A DNA stretch of 64,000 nt, from NCBI GenBank assembly GCA_022885665.1, contig JAGQDJ010000161.1:61670-125669 (forward strand), in the 5' to 3' direction. How positions within the stretch are numbered: position 1 is the stretch's first letter; every line of letters begins with the position of its first letter. Made by a program: the position numbers and the translations under genes. This DNA is from Triops longicaudatus (Eukaryota; Arthropoda; Branchiopoda; Notostraca; Triopsidae). The notes under the pieces were generated by a model. It searched no databases. It was not told the origin of the DNA and was given only the letters and a program-made list of their open reading frames with translations. This document shows positions 12,380-24,419 of this stretch, in pieces.

Positions 12380-12550
12380 GGCAAATGTGTCATTAGAGAA
12401 GATAAGAAATTCGCCCTAAACGCAATAAGGCGCGTTTGCCGTGCTAATATATAGGAATATAGCAATAGCAATATGAAACTTGTCATTATGGCTATGCAAT
12501 TCCATAAGGGCGACTTTGCAATGTCCACTAACTGGAAAATCGCCCTAACA
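12380..12550. repeat. TAAGGCG hairpin units (family E)
   Basis: Units near 12425 (AATAAGGCGCGTTTGCCGTG) and 12506 (CATAAGGGCGACTTTGC, then GGAAAATCGCCCTAAC). The second is one of the best-preserved palindromes of the family. Confidence 0.6.
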
Positions 12551-13589
12551 AGCTCTTAGCACCGTCGGAAACCGCAAACTGTTTCCAATTCTGACAAACA
12601 AATTTGTTTACTTTTTAACAACACACTGTTCGTTTTATTGGCTGCTTCCGTTACAACCTTCACGCCTTAAAGCCCAGTAAAATTTGTAACCACACGCAAT
12701 AATTTGAAGTCTTCCTGGAACCGACTCCATAAATATTCATTTTTCGAGCTTAATTTCCTTTTGCATACTGAAAGCGTTAATATGGTTCTGAAATTGGACT
12801 ACATAAATTTTCCAACCAAAAAAAGGATTCTTTTTCCGGAAAAAAAGAATTTTATTCAAAAAAATAAAAATTACGTCCAAAAAGTAGACATTATTTGAAA
12901 CAAAAAAGAACTGTGTTAAAAATAAAGGAAACTAGTTCCAAAACATATTTTTTCAGAAAAAAAATTCCCAAAAATTTAACGTTGTGAGCATGGTTCAGCG
13001 GTGAACTTCCGCTTTGTTCTTAGGGCCCACTGCAGGAGACAAATTCGTCATTATCGCCTCAACCTAATCTTACACAACTTAACGAACCTTCCGTTCCATC
13101 ACCATCATCTAATTTTTTCGGGTACTGTACAGCATCTGTATCTTTCCAGCATCTCCACCGCAACCGTCTGTTTCTTCTTTTCTTCCTCCCCTTTTTACAC
13201 ACCAATCAAGTTCATTTGACACGTCAGAGACGAGTTGCGTTCGTTCCCAATAATCAAGACCCAGATCCCTTCGACCCAACAACACTTTCGTTGCCAGTTT
13301 CCCCGGCAAATCTCTTCAAGAGTATATGCTAAGCAACTGTGGCAGGAACGAAAACATCTTCCTTCCCCCGAACTCCATCATCCCTCCCGTCCTTCATCAT
13401 CCTTTACTAACTCTTCCGAAAATCAGAGTTTCCAAACTTGGCACTGCTAACTCGACTGTACCTAACTTGGCAAGCCTATCTTTTCAACACTTCAATTGCT
13501 ACTGTACTCAGTTCGTAACGAAGGAGCACCATGGTCACTATACTCGCTGCAAGCCAACAATGAATCTCATAAGCCGCTTTTCCTATGCT

Positions 13590-13900
13590 TTCAGGTAAGA
13601 AACCCGCCCTTACAGCCAAACGTTCGAATCCAATCGTGGCCGTAGGGCGCATTTGTCGTGTTTTGGAATAAGAAACTCGTTCTTACAGCTAATGAAGAGC
13701 GTTTTCCTTGCTTATAGGTATGAAAAACGCCCTCATAGCATGTGATAACAAAACCATAAGGCGCGTTTGCTGTGTGTTAAGATTGGAAATTTGACCTTAT
13801 AGCTAGAAAAGCCCATGAAGATGCGTTTTTGAACCAAAGATATGGGCAAATCAACTTTACAGCGAGGTAGTTAAACTGGATGAGCTGTGTATCATCTCCT
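13590..13900. repeat. Tandem TAAGGCG hairpin units (family E)
   Basis: This is the densest part of the family: at least four units follow one another at ~50-80 bp (near 13644, 13697, 13753 and 13815). Each has a GCG(C)NTTTG-type first half and a GAAA(C/T)TCGNCCTTATAGC-type second half. The second halves often end in TTATAGC or TTACAGC. Confidence 0.6.
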
Positions 13901-14829
13901 AAGCCGTGTTTTCACGTTAAAGAGTGCGAACTCGCCATGAACAGTTTAATTAGTTGCGTAAAAAAAATAAATAAAAAAAGAACAAACAAAATGAAAATTT
14001 TCGTGTATTTAAGTTGTTCTAGTGACGTATATCGTACTGGCAGTTAAAAAAATTCATCACCTAAAACTTGACATCTTTTTGTATCCTTTTCATCACTCTC
14101 CATACTTTCCGTCAAACAACTCTTCATAAAAGTCTCCCCGGAAAGCGGAAAAAAACGACCATTTCTATTGCTTTTGTTGCGTTTCAGACATTGAAATCGT
14201 TTAGAGCCACGCAAAAGCACGCTTTACTGCATTATACACGAACAGATCCTTGTAGTTAGTTCTAAAAGCTTCTTTTTACATTCATTTTTTTCTTTATGTC
14301 TTACTTTTCCGCGAGAAAGAAACTTTCCTTCAAAGAACACATTACTTCGTTTCATTTCTTTAAGACTGCACTGCCTACAATTACCACCCCCTTTCTCCCA
14401 TGGGGAGAAGATAAGAGGGAAATAAGGGGTGGAGCCCCATGAATCAAGCATAACATCTTCCTGCGAATAGACATTAAAACTATTATACGCACGAAATCCA
14501 CCCACGCTCAAGCACACCGTAGTTCGGCAGAAAAAGGGGGGGGGGGGGAATCGAAGCATAATTTTTTATTTTTTAAAATAAAATCTTCATTTAATGTGCT
14601 TAAAAGACTTACAAAATCAATAAAATCTTACCATGGCACTAAAACTCATTATTTTCACAAAATTTTGAAATATTTCGGTGGATTTTCGCCAACTTACGCT
14701 GTTTGACCTCGTCTTACGCCGGTTAAACCCTATCATTATAATACTAACAAGTGCGCAGCTTCGACTTACGCGGTATGCGATACTGGAAGCTCGAAATTTC
14801 TTAAGTTTCGAGAAATAATCTTCGAGTGA

Positions 14830-15007
14830 CAGTAAAACCTTGTTACAGCGGAAAAGAAGGAAAAGAAGAGTATATACGCTATTTTCTATAGTCCATTACA
14901 GAAAATATCGACTTTAATTCTCTTTCTTTTCTCTCAGAAAAGCGGATTTAGTACACTATAACCGGTAAACTGTTATAAACAGTAACCGTTATAATGAGCT
15001 TTTACTG
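14830..15007. mobile_element. Short pogo/Tigger-like inverted-repeat element, 178 bp
   Basis: The ends are CAGTAAAACCTTGTTACAGC on the left and, read on minus, CAGTAAAAGCTCATTATAAC on the right, about 75% identical over 20 bases. The flanks are not an intact TA pair, so the insertion is probably old. No coding capacity. Confidence 0.5.
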
Positions 15008-15049
15008 TCTACAGGCTGCAAACACGTACATAAAGTTTTCTCGGCGTTA

Positions 15050-15190
15050 AGGATCACTTTCCTATATGTCAACACAGAAAAGTCGCCTTACTGAATTAAT
15101 TATTGCGCTCTGCGGTACGTTTACAGCCAATAAGGTCGATTTTCCTATCTTTTAACACGGCAAAACTCGTCTTACGTTACATGGAGAATC
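15050..15190. repeat. TAAGGCG hairpin units (family E), last copies
   Basis: A half-unit AGTCGCCTTACTG near 15090 is followed by a full unit near 15142: AATAAGGTCGATTTTCC, then GCAAAACTCGTCTTACG. Confidence 0.5.
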
Positions 15191-15199
15191 AATTTTCGC

Positions 15200-17310
15200 C
15201 GGCAAAATCCGAAACCTTTTCCTCGGGACTAAACGTAAAAACTCGGCTTATCATATTCCTTCTTCTAGCTTCTACCATTACACAGAAAAAAGACAAAAAA
15301 TCTCTTACTCATCTTCCTAAAGCTTTCAATTCGCCCTGATCCCTTCGTACTCCCTTAATGCCCTCTCTTCCTCCCCCTTAACCCCCCTGGTTCTTTCTTT
15401 TTAATAGTATGGCTTCATTTAGGGCCTGTGACCCACACAACTCAACGATTCTTTTTTTTTTTTCATAGCTCTGGTAGAGGATTTTCTCCTTCTCCACCCC
15501 GGAAAGTACTTCCCCAAGTATTCTAAAGTACTAGCCTTTGGGATCCGCTACTTGCGACAGCCACAAGGAGGGGGTGGAGCCATAAACGGGATAAGGATGA
15601 AGCATAGAATAAACTGAATTGCTCAATAAACTTACGGAACTTTTGCAAGGACAAGCTAGAGAATAAATGACGCCATTTTTAGTCTCTAACGTACATTTTT
15701 TCTTCTTTGATTTTTTCACCCTCAAAAAAGAGGGGGGCGCATTCTCTTGTGCGTATGTCTAACGTTGGACGCATGTTCTACATACGTCCTTAACACTCGC
15801 ACACATGTACGCCCGCGAGCATCTTACACGGGTTGTTACTTGCAAAAGCTACACCTCTTTTCACCCTTTTTACCCACCTCAAACCCTTTCTCGTACTACT
15901 TACGCTCTTTACATGCTTCCAGGCCCTCTATTGTCAGAATCCTCGCTACTGATCTTCACTTCACCCCCGATACTCGAACCGGGTGGAGTGAAAGATGGAG
16001 GGTTAGGGTGAGGGTGCAACTCTTTATACAGTTCTTACCCTCGTCAACCCTCATTATACTTCAAAAAAGGATTTTCGGCAAATTTTCACAGACTGGTGGC
16101 ATATGCAAAAAAGGAAGAAAAGAACGAAAAGAGGGGGCAAAGAGGACTCTTGGACATTTCTCCCTCTTCTCACAGTACTCAAAACCCCCGTGACTCTTTT
16201 TTAATAGACATCCCGCTGAGATAGCGAAACCTAACTTTAGTTTTCCTTTTTTCTAGGGTTAAGAAGAGCTTCAGAAGTTTATTGATTCGCTGATTTAGTT
16301 TATGATGGAGGGTTAAAAAGGCTTAGGGGTTAATCTGAGAGATTAAAGTGAAGTTACGTCGTGCGTGAATTTTAGGCAGTTAAATTAACGGCTCCGCAGG
16401 GAATTTTACATGAATTGCTTTGTATTGCTTCTGCTACGATCGAAATTAGCCAATAAGTGCGAACCTGCATAATAATTTATTTATTTTAATACTTTAAGCC
16501 TTAAACTAGCTCTCCTTCATTTGGTTGCAATATTATTTCAATCCAAATTGTCCTATAATTTTAAAATTTGAATTTCAGTGATTGTTTTTATTAATTTTCA
16601 ATGTCATGTAATTTAATTCAATATTTTCTTTTAATTTACGACAAAAGCGATGCAAAAGTTTTCTTTGTGAATGTACGGAATAACTGTGGAGATGAAAAGA
16701 ATGGAACAATGGGATGAAAAGAACGGCTTAATGTGCTCCCGTAATCTATTTAGTAGAAAAAGTTGGACTCATTCATATTTCACTGAAGCATTGACGCAAA
16801 AAGCGAGGAGTTCTGACGTACGATTGATTTTCTTTTTCTCGTCTTTTCAAAACGAGATGCAACCACCTTTTGGGCAAAAGGCTTTTAACACTTCTCTTTC
16901 AAAAAGCTCAGGTCGGCCATTTAGTTCAGTTAATTAAATTAACTTTTCAAAGAAAAACCGCTAACGTGAAGAATGTGCTGATTCGCAGATGGTTTCAAAG
17001 CATTACGCAAAATAAGGTATTCAAATTCCTTTGAAGTCTTGCACTCTTTCCTCGAAAATAATCTTCAAATATTCCTTTGACTTGTTTCAAAGAATTATTA
17101 TTCACTTCAGCTTCTGGAAGCTTTTGGCTTGAATTTTGCAAAATGGTCAATTTTAATACGAAAGTGGGGTTTCAGGTGTGAGGAGTTCAAGGGTGAGTGT
17201 AACAAAGGAAAGGCCCTCAATCTAACTGCTAACCCTTTCGCTTTGCAAATGGATACCCATCCATAGATGTATAAAACGACCGTTAGCAAACTGGTAAAGC
17301 ACCTGAACAA
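15200..17310. other. AT-rich DNA, no supported gene
   Basis: Open frames such as 15747-16193 (plus) look like chance: no domain, biased composition. No RNA gene seen. Confidence 0.4.
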
Positions 17311-17314
17311 AAGG

Positions 17315-17566
17315 CTAAATAAGCTCGGAACCCATTTCTATTTCACTCCCTTTTTGGAACACCAGTATTGTCGCATTAACCCCCTCTCGACCCAGAAGAG
17401 TATCGATTAATTCATTTACCACACGCACATCAGCTCGATGCATAGCCATAGATAACGTTTCCAAGGATTTAACCAACCTCTTTTCAAATACTGCGAAGAA
17501 CATGCCGTGTTTCACGCACCAGACGTGTTTATAGTACGCCTTGTGAGACTCCGCAAATCTTTGTCC
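17315..17566 (-). CDS. Possible exon or small ORF of unknown function
   Basis: The minus strand has an 84-codon frame running from a stop at 17570-17572 to a stop at 17315-17317. Its composition is protein-like: mixed charged and hydrophobic residues, low asparagine/lysine bias, and a helix-like stretch around LVKSLETLSMAMHRADVRVV. An AG at 17567-17568 could be an acceptor but has no pyrimidine tract. I recognise no family. It may be the last exon of an unseen gene, a decayed transposon piece or chance. Confidence 0.2.
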   Translation of the reverse strand, partial: GQRFAESHKAYYKHVWCVKHGMFFAVFEKRLVKSLETLSMAMHRADVRVVNELIDTLLGREGVNATILVFQKGSEIEMGSELI

Positions 17567-18029
17567 TACTCAGCATGCTAGTCGGATTTTCAGTAAAAAC
17601 TGATACGTGTGCCATGCGATTCTCCACACAGGTCGTATCCATTTTTTACAGAGCACGTGGTGTATAGCTCACTGCTCGTAAAAACGATCCGGTAACCCCG
17701 AAAACTGGTCTGGTATGTGACTGAGGGATGAATTCTGGCAGTCGATATTCAAGTTTTTTAACCAAAGCCAAGTCGGAAGACTCAAGAATCCAAGAAAAGT
17801 GTCAAAATTGACTGGTGCGACTGGCGTATCAAAATGCCTAATGACTGCATTCGACTTTTATATACTACATTGTCTATGAAAAAAAAAAGCCGCTGAAAAC
17901 GTTCAGTTTCGGCCCGGCAAGCATCGAACAAGTTCGATTTCGCCTGATACGTGTCGAAGGGCGACTATTGTATAAATGTTTACCAAAGCAAATTGCACGT
18001 GCAACAAGATCTCCCTAAACCGATATTCC

Positions 18030-18265
18030 CTATTGTACTCCCTCCTTTAACCGATAAACGGCTTCTAGCGTTAGTTTCTTTACACAACTTCCTTTGAGAT
18101 AGTCTTAAAGCATAACCTCATTGAATCTGAACACTTCCGACTTTTACCTCTTTTATCCGATATAATTTTGTAACTGATTCTCTAGGTTCAGAGGGCTTCT
18201 TCTACGCGTCCTTCATTATCCGATATTCTACATCCGTTACCTTTCTTGTCTGATATGTATACCGA
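18030..18265. repeat. CCTCCCTTATCCGATA repeats (family B), short cluster
   Basis: Four or five copies at irregular spacing: near 18045 (CCTCCTTTAACCGATAAACG), 18147 (ACCTCTTTTATCCGATATAA), 18210 (CTTCATTATCCGATATTC) and 18238 (ACCTTTCTTGTCTGATATG). Same family and orientation as 24.4-25.1 kb. Confidence 0.55.
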
Positions 18266-18299
18266 CGTATTCAACGTAGGATAAACTCGTTCTTCTTCC

Positions 18300-20380
18300 T
18301 TACAAAGCGTATCACTTTATACGAAAATCGAACGTATTCTTGCCCTCGCCTTCCAGAAAAACTTGGTACACACCAGGTGAAAAGCCCTACCACAGCATAT
18401 CCCCGTCGTACTTGTTTCTTATGGACGTTTACAGACACTCCCTACTGCTCCGTCCTAAAGAACCTAACACAGAAAGCGTGTCGAAAGCCTATCAAGCGTA
18501 CCCGTTTCCTATTGAAATTCAAGTACAGGATTCGTGTTCTGCGATAGGTTGTCATCAGTTCATATAAAACTGGTACGAAGCCCGTGCTGATGTCACAGAA
18601 GCCACACCAGTTCCTTTTGGACATCCGACAGCACTTCCTCCCCTCTTACGAAAGAGAATCATCGCAATCAGCATACGTAAAATACACCATTACTGTCTCT
18701 ACGTCGCCTTTTCTCTCAATTAAAACCCGCACCCGTTTCATTTACCCCTCTCACTCTCCCTCACACCCTTACTCAATCTACAATCCACCCGTATATCTCA
18801 GCACCCTCCTTTTTTGTGTCTTGCTCGCCCTGTTCTTCTTAGCTAAGCATTCCTCAGCAACTCTCTAATTAAAAACGACTGAAAAAATGCAAGAAAGGGT
18901 AAAAGAGGGAACTTTTTAACCCCTATGTTCTCTATCCACTCCAAAAGCTTTCCAACTGAAAACAATAAGCTTCAGTGACTTCTTTTAACATTGCCTTCTC
19001 GCAAAAAACTTGGAAATTCTCCATACGCAGCTCTTAAAAACCTTCTACAGTAATTTACTCCACCCCTTGCATCCTAACTCCCCTAAAAATCGATCCCACA
19101 TCACCATGTACTCAACCTCCACCCCCTAGAATCACTTCATACCTCAAGAACTGGAAAGACAACCCGTAAAAGAATTAAGATTATTCCTGAAAATTCTTCG
19201 TCTTTGTCTTTCTACGTCAAAGCACATACGGTTCTCTTACACAAAAAGCATCCTTCACTCCTTTTTGACACGTGTCTTTTGCAAAAACATATACGTGCGC
19301 TCTGTAGGGGGGGACTTGAAAAAGGTGCAAAAAACACGAAATAGAATGGAAAAAATCCACATACTACATGTGAAAGACTTAGTTTCATCTTTTCACAGCA
19401 TCCTTAAACAACCCTGTCACATTTCATTAAAAAGAGTCACCGAGATGGCACAGGTGGGGTGAGCGGAAGGGTGGATGCACCCCCCTGGCACACCCTCATT
19501 TCATCCTTCTTTTACTATGCAAAATTGCACCCTGTCATTTGGCTTGGAAGCTTATTCATCATCATCTCCAGGGTTACTATGGCTACGGACGTTTTGTCAT
19601 CTCCACGAGCTACTTACAATCACCTTTGTAACCTTTCCACTCCCTTACCCCCACCCACTACCCTCTTTAGATCACTTACTACAAACGAAAAATAATTTTA
19701 AAACTCAATTCGCATGAAAAACAGAAATCATCAATAGTGAAAACTCGACAGCAAACTATCACAATTTGTTAAAAACCAAAACTAAATCAAACGTAAATAA
19801 ATATAAACTAGATTTAATGTAATTAAACCACATTTAAACACGCAGTGTTTAAACATTGTTTTAAGTTTTATTTTGATTTTGAATTTATTAGAAAATTTTC
19901 AAAGTTTATTTACTCTTACATTCAGAATTTGTAGGTAGAAAGCAAAAGGGACGCTAATAATATATTTTCTCTCTTTTCCAAGAACGCATGATTGAATCTT
20001 ACAATATTCATTCCCCCCAGAGGGTAAACACCCCTCCTCTCCCCACGTAATAAGTATACACGAAGGTATCTTAATTATGTAAGATTTCATTAGACAGGAA
20101 GGAGAAGATCAACAATAATAAAGCGCTTCCCAATCATCCTAAGCCACGCCTCTTTGATTTGGCTCATTAATGACTTACGGAGCTTCTTTTCATAATGGAG
20201 CAAAACGTAAAAATTCCACCTGCGGTCGTCTTAAAACAAGAACATTTCTATTCCCTTTCCTAACATCTGGAGATAAACAACAAACACTGTCGCTTTACAA
20301 TCCATACTTGAATGTATTACTAAATATCCAGTACTCACTGTGGATTTTCTCTGATTTTCTGCCCTCAAAAAACATTGTAG
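18300..20380. other. AT-rich DNA, no supported gene
   Basis: No convincing exon, RNA gene or mobile-element end seen. Confidence 0.4.
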
Positions 20381-20394
20381 ATGGTACGCTGTGC

Positions 20395-20640
20395 TTGGCC
20401 AAGCGAAGGATCGTAGTCCCGGTTTACAAAGCGCGGCGAGTCCGGAGCTTGCCTCATACGTCCGACACGCGTTACCTTGGCCGAACGAAGGATGCTTGCC
20501 CCGGTTCCCTACGTCGGCACGGTGCGGCGAGTCCACGCGTTCCGCTAGTTGTGCCCTGGTCGGCCAAAGGACGCTTGCCCCGGTCTCTCTACCCTTGCTA
20601 GCGCGGCGAGATCATTGAGACTTGGACACGTCTAGCTAGC
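20395..20640. repeat. GC-rich TTGGCCGAGCGAAGG minisatellite (family G), copy 2
   Basis: Three units of ~75-85 bp: TTGGCCAAGCGAAGGATCG near 20397, TTGGCCGAACGAAGGATGC near 20477, and TCGGCCAAAGGACGCTTGCC near 20559. Each is followed by a CCCGGT segment and a GCGCGGCGAG or GTGCGGCGAG block. Open frames across it on both strands follow from the repeat and are not genes. Confidence 0.65.
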
Positions 20641-20649
20641 TCTTCGGTC

Positions 20650-22060
20650 GAACGAATGCCTTTCCTTTCGGCGTAGATTTTCGCTTCAGTAAACCGTTCT
20701 CCCCAAATATTGTAGCTAAATAATATTTTTTTCCCCTTTGAAAGGTTGATAGAGTGAAACGGGTAAAGTTAGAAATATGCTATGACACGCCCCCACAGCT
20801 TCTCAGTTTCGGTGTATCCTTACAGTTCGAGACCGATATGAAAGAAAAGTGAAAGAAAATAAACACGTCAAAAAATGGCTCATCAACCCCGCCCCGCTTT
20901 TTTAACCTTCCCTTTTTGTTTCACCTAGCCCCCTCACCCTCGAAAACTCTAATTTTTCTCATTTCTTTTCGAAGAACCCAATTTCTTCCCTTTTCGAAGA
21001 ACCCAAATTTTAAGGCTGGGCACGACGCATCTAAGGCATTTAAAAGGACGAAAACTCGGGAGCTAATCAATCGAACCCACATTTTTCTTGTCTCCACCCC
21101 CTTTACCTCCACAGCTCGTACCTTTTCGCCCTCCCAAAAAGTTTCCGAAGTTCATCAATCTCGCCCGCGGGCCGTATACAAAACTTCACCTACGGTTCTG
21201 CCCCTTTTTCTTTAGAAACATGTCGTGTACCACACAGCGCATATGGGGCGAGTTGTCCCTAACCCCCTTTGTTGCCTTTCTTTACCCTCACAGGCTTCCT
21301 CAACTATTTTTCTTTTCATTTTGTAATCAAGCTTTTCTTTTACGTTCTAGGGCAGAGAAAAATAACTAGCGACCCCTGGAATCTCTGTGACAAATACTTG
21401 GTAATTTTCTAAAGGTAAAAAAGAGCAAAAGTCTCTGGCTTTATTTTCACCATTTTGATGCCATTCTATACGTAAAACCCCCAGTCCCCTTTTTTCTCCG
21501 TCCGAGAGTCGTTATTAGTTTTCAAAATTGCCCAAGTCTCCAGGATGTCCAACTGCTTTAGAACGTACCGTGAAAAACGACTTTTCCGTTCTGTGCATTT
21601 CATATCTTCCGTTTTTCAACGTACGGGCAGAGTTCTCCAAAAAGAGAACCGAAGAAAATAGAGAAAAAAGAAGTCACAAGGAGAAATGACCAATCAATAC
21701 GACCCCTTACGGAGATTTCCATATAAAGCAGCTGAATCCTCCATTTCCTTTTCCAGAAATTCCTTCCCTTTCTAAGAGAAGAAACGAACGAAATCTCTAT
21801 ATTAAAAAACCGAAGCGCATCGAGAAGTTTTCACAACTCCAAAATTTTCAAAATAATCCCCAAATCGCAAAACAGGACAAAATCCTCAAAAACTACGTTA
21901 AACATCCAAAAGAGTCCAAAATCCACTTAATTTCCTTAAAAAAAAAAAACACGTACAATGCAAATTGTGCAACATCTACTATTGTCAGAATTTAAGGAAA
22001 GTTAAACTTTACACGAGTTTCCATTATTTCTCACCTTTGCAAACTTCGGTTGTTCAGTAA
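20650..22060. other. AT-rich DNA, no supported gene
   Basis: Pyrimidine-rich tracts give open frames near 20916-21369; none has recognisable domains. Nothing else seen. Confidence 0.4.
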
Positions 22061-22074
22061 CTCACGTTTGATGC

Positions 22075-22430
22075 CCACGCGTCTGGCATTCTGTACTTGG
22101 CCGGGCGAAGAACAGTTACCCCGGCTTCCTTACCTCACCACCGCGCAGCTCATTCGGATTTCGAACGCGCCTGCCTGGCTACTTTCTGGCCGAGCGAAGG
22201 ACGCTTACCCCGGCTTTCCTACCTCAGCGTCGTGCAATGAGCTCAACTTCTACTTGCTTTCGAAAAAGTCTACCCGAGCGAAGGACGGTTACCTCGGCTT
22301 TCCTTCTTCTGTAGCGTTTAGGGAACGTTTTCCTGCTGTGCAAAGACCGTGGATTCTAAGCACGGTAGGCTCCCTGCGCCTTGGCCTAGCAAAGGGCAGT
22401 TAAGTCGGTCCTTCCTCGTCATCGTGGGCT
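22075..22430. repeat. GC-rich TTGGCCGAGCGAAGG minisatellite (family G), copy 3
   Basis: Units of ~70-100 bp: TTGGCCGGGCGAAGAACAG near 22098, TGGCCGAGCGAAGGACGC near 22188, ACCCGAGCGAAGGACGG near 22273 and TTGGCCTAGCAAAGGGCAG near 22381. The first three continue into CCCCGGCTTTCCTACCTC-like sequence. Core halves are complementary (GCCGAGCG with CGCTTACCCCGGC), so each unit can form a hairpin. Confidence 0.65.
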
Positions 22431-22439
22431 AAAAAGATG

Positions 22440-24400
22440 ACGCAGCTTACTGACTTTTCTATTTCATTCCTCAATGCATTATTGTTGCCACCGTGACACG
22501 GGTTATCTACACCGGGCATTGACAAAAAGCTTCCCTTAAAAGCGTATATGTCTCCATTTCACCCCTTTGGCATGCACTTTATGGCTCCAAATCTCTGTAC
22601 TCCCTAACCTTCTGTATGCCCTGAACTGTATCCCTGTTCCAACACGTTAGTAGCGTCATTGCAGTCCGTTAACTTTTTTCTCTATCGGTCAGCTAAAGAA
22701 CTCAATCTTTGCGACGGCTAAGAAGGCAAGTTTATGGGGGTTAAGGTGGACAACGCTAAACTGATAGGTTTATGAGTTTCAACGCTTCTCCAAAAGAGCC
22801 AAAATGCTAATGAATCAGTAGTAAAAACGACTTTAGAGCCCAAGCTTGGACGTTTTTCTTTCAACGTTTGACTTCATAACAAGAAAGAGGCGGATTTTTT
22901 TCTGCATGTGTTTCATTGTTTAGCTTGACTCAATCTTTCAAGTCTCTAGCTACTTTCCCTAGCCTCTGTTTACAAAAGGGTAAATTCCACCCTCCCACAG
23001 TTTTCCATCATTTTCCTTATTTTCTCTAAAAATTAATTTTAGGGCCAAAAAGGGGCGGCTTTTACCTCCTGGTGCACAGGTGAGAACTAGCCTTAGGTAA
23101 TCGTGACCTACACGACTCTTCATTTTTCGGGATGTACCGTCTTATTAGACCTTGCCATATATGCGAATCTCTTGAGCTTTTTCCATAAGAGGCTAAAAAC
23201 GAAGAAAAAAAGGTAGCGGTGGATGTCTGCGCTGGAAGCGAAAGGTCTTTGGCAGACAGCGGCCTGTAAGCCCAAAAGTAACCGAAGTAGTGAGACTAAA
23301 GCCGGGGAGCAGGAAGATCGAGAGACGCCGTGAAACCCTCCTAAAAAAAAAGAGATGGCGGATAAACCTTCTACCCATTTATTTCCCCTAAAATGCCCTT
23401 TAGGGTCATTCCTCCGCCACACACCTGGACCTGCAAGTCTAGTCGACCATTTTTTTTTTTGGCCTATTCCCTTTTCCTAACCATCAGAAGACTAAGCATC
23501 ATCAAGCTTTTCGAGGTAAGATAACGAGCTAAAATGGCGTCTTTTTTTCAGGTTTACTGCCTCTAGGAGCTACATCAAAGTGATTTAGAATGATTTAACG
23601 TATCAGCGAGAAAATAAACATAAGAAAATTTGAAATTTTTATTATTATTTATTTTATTTATCTTTTTTAAGCCGAAAGGCAGGGACGATTTGGTTCTCTA
23701 AGCAGTGCGAGCTCAGCTTGCTTCGCAACCCGTTTACGGGATGGTCGCTTGTGATTCGAAAACTGTGCGATTGCCTTGAAGTTCCTGTATAGAATCAAAG
23801 TAGCTAACAGAACTAGGAATCCCTAAGGTAGCCAGTAGTAAACGCAACAACGAAATCGACTTGTCCCAGACAGAGCAAGGACAGGGGGGAGAAGTGGAGA
23901 GAAGGTAGAAGTGGAGGAAATGGGAGCGTTTCAGGCTACCCGGTCCCCCTACCTTTTTCGAACAAATCATGACTTGATGGTTTTACATGGTTGCAATTGC
24001 GGTAGCTCAAGATTACGAAGATAGGACAACGAAGGTTGGTATTTTGGCACGACACCCTGCACGCTTTTCGATTTTACTTATTATTTTGTCTCCTTTTTTT
24101 GCCCACAGTTTAGGGAAGGACATTAAGCTAACGTCAAGACAGTGTGTAGGCACATGTACATGTCAGAGACACGGAAGAAAGCGAACGGAAGAGGGAAAGA
24201 CACCGGGAGGGACGAGACAGTCGGCAATTCCTAAATTTCACGAATAAAATTGGGAACATAAAGCAGGTTGTGCCCATAATACAAACGGTATAATGACGAA
24301 AGGGAACGCTCAATACACGGCATCATAAGGTCAGAGGTTGCTACCTTTTTTCATTATTGCTATTTTAGTGCTAGTTTCCCGAATACAAACTGAATGGCAG
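22440..24400. other. Mixed-composition DNA, no supported gene
   Basis: A purine-rich stretch near 23200-23340 gives open frames on both strands, none recognised. No RNA gene seen. Confidence 0.4.
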
Positions 24401-24419
24401 TACTACCTTAAATCTACAT

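Noticed and set aside
15747..16193. 148-codon plus frame
   Set aside because: No domain; arginine/serine/threonine bias follows local base composition.
20170..20601. 143-codon plus frame, with similar frames at 5042-5467 and 22050-22403
   Set aside because: All cross the GC-rich minisatellite; few stops arise from GC content, and the peptides are repeat-like.
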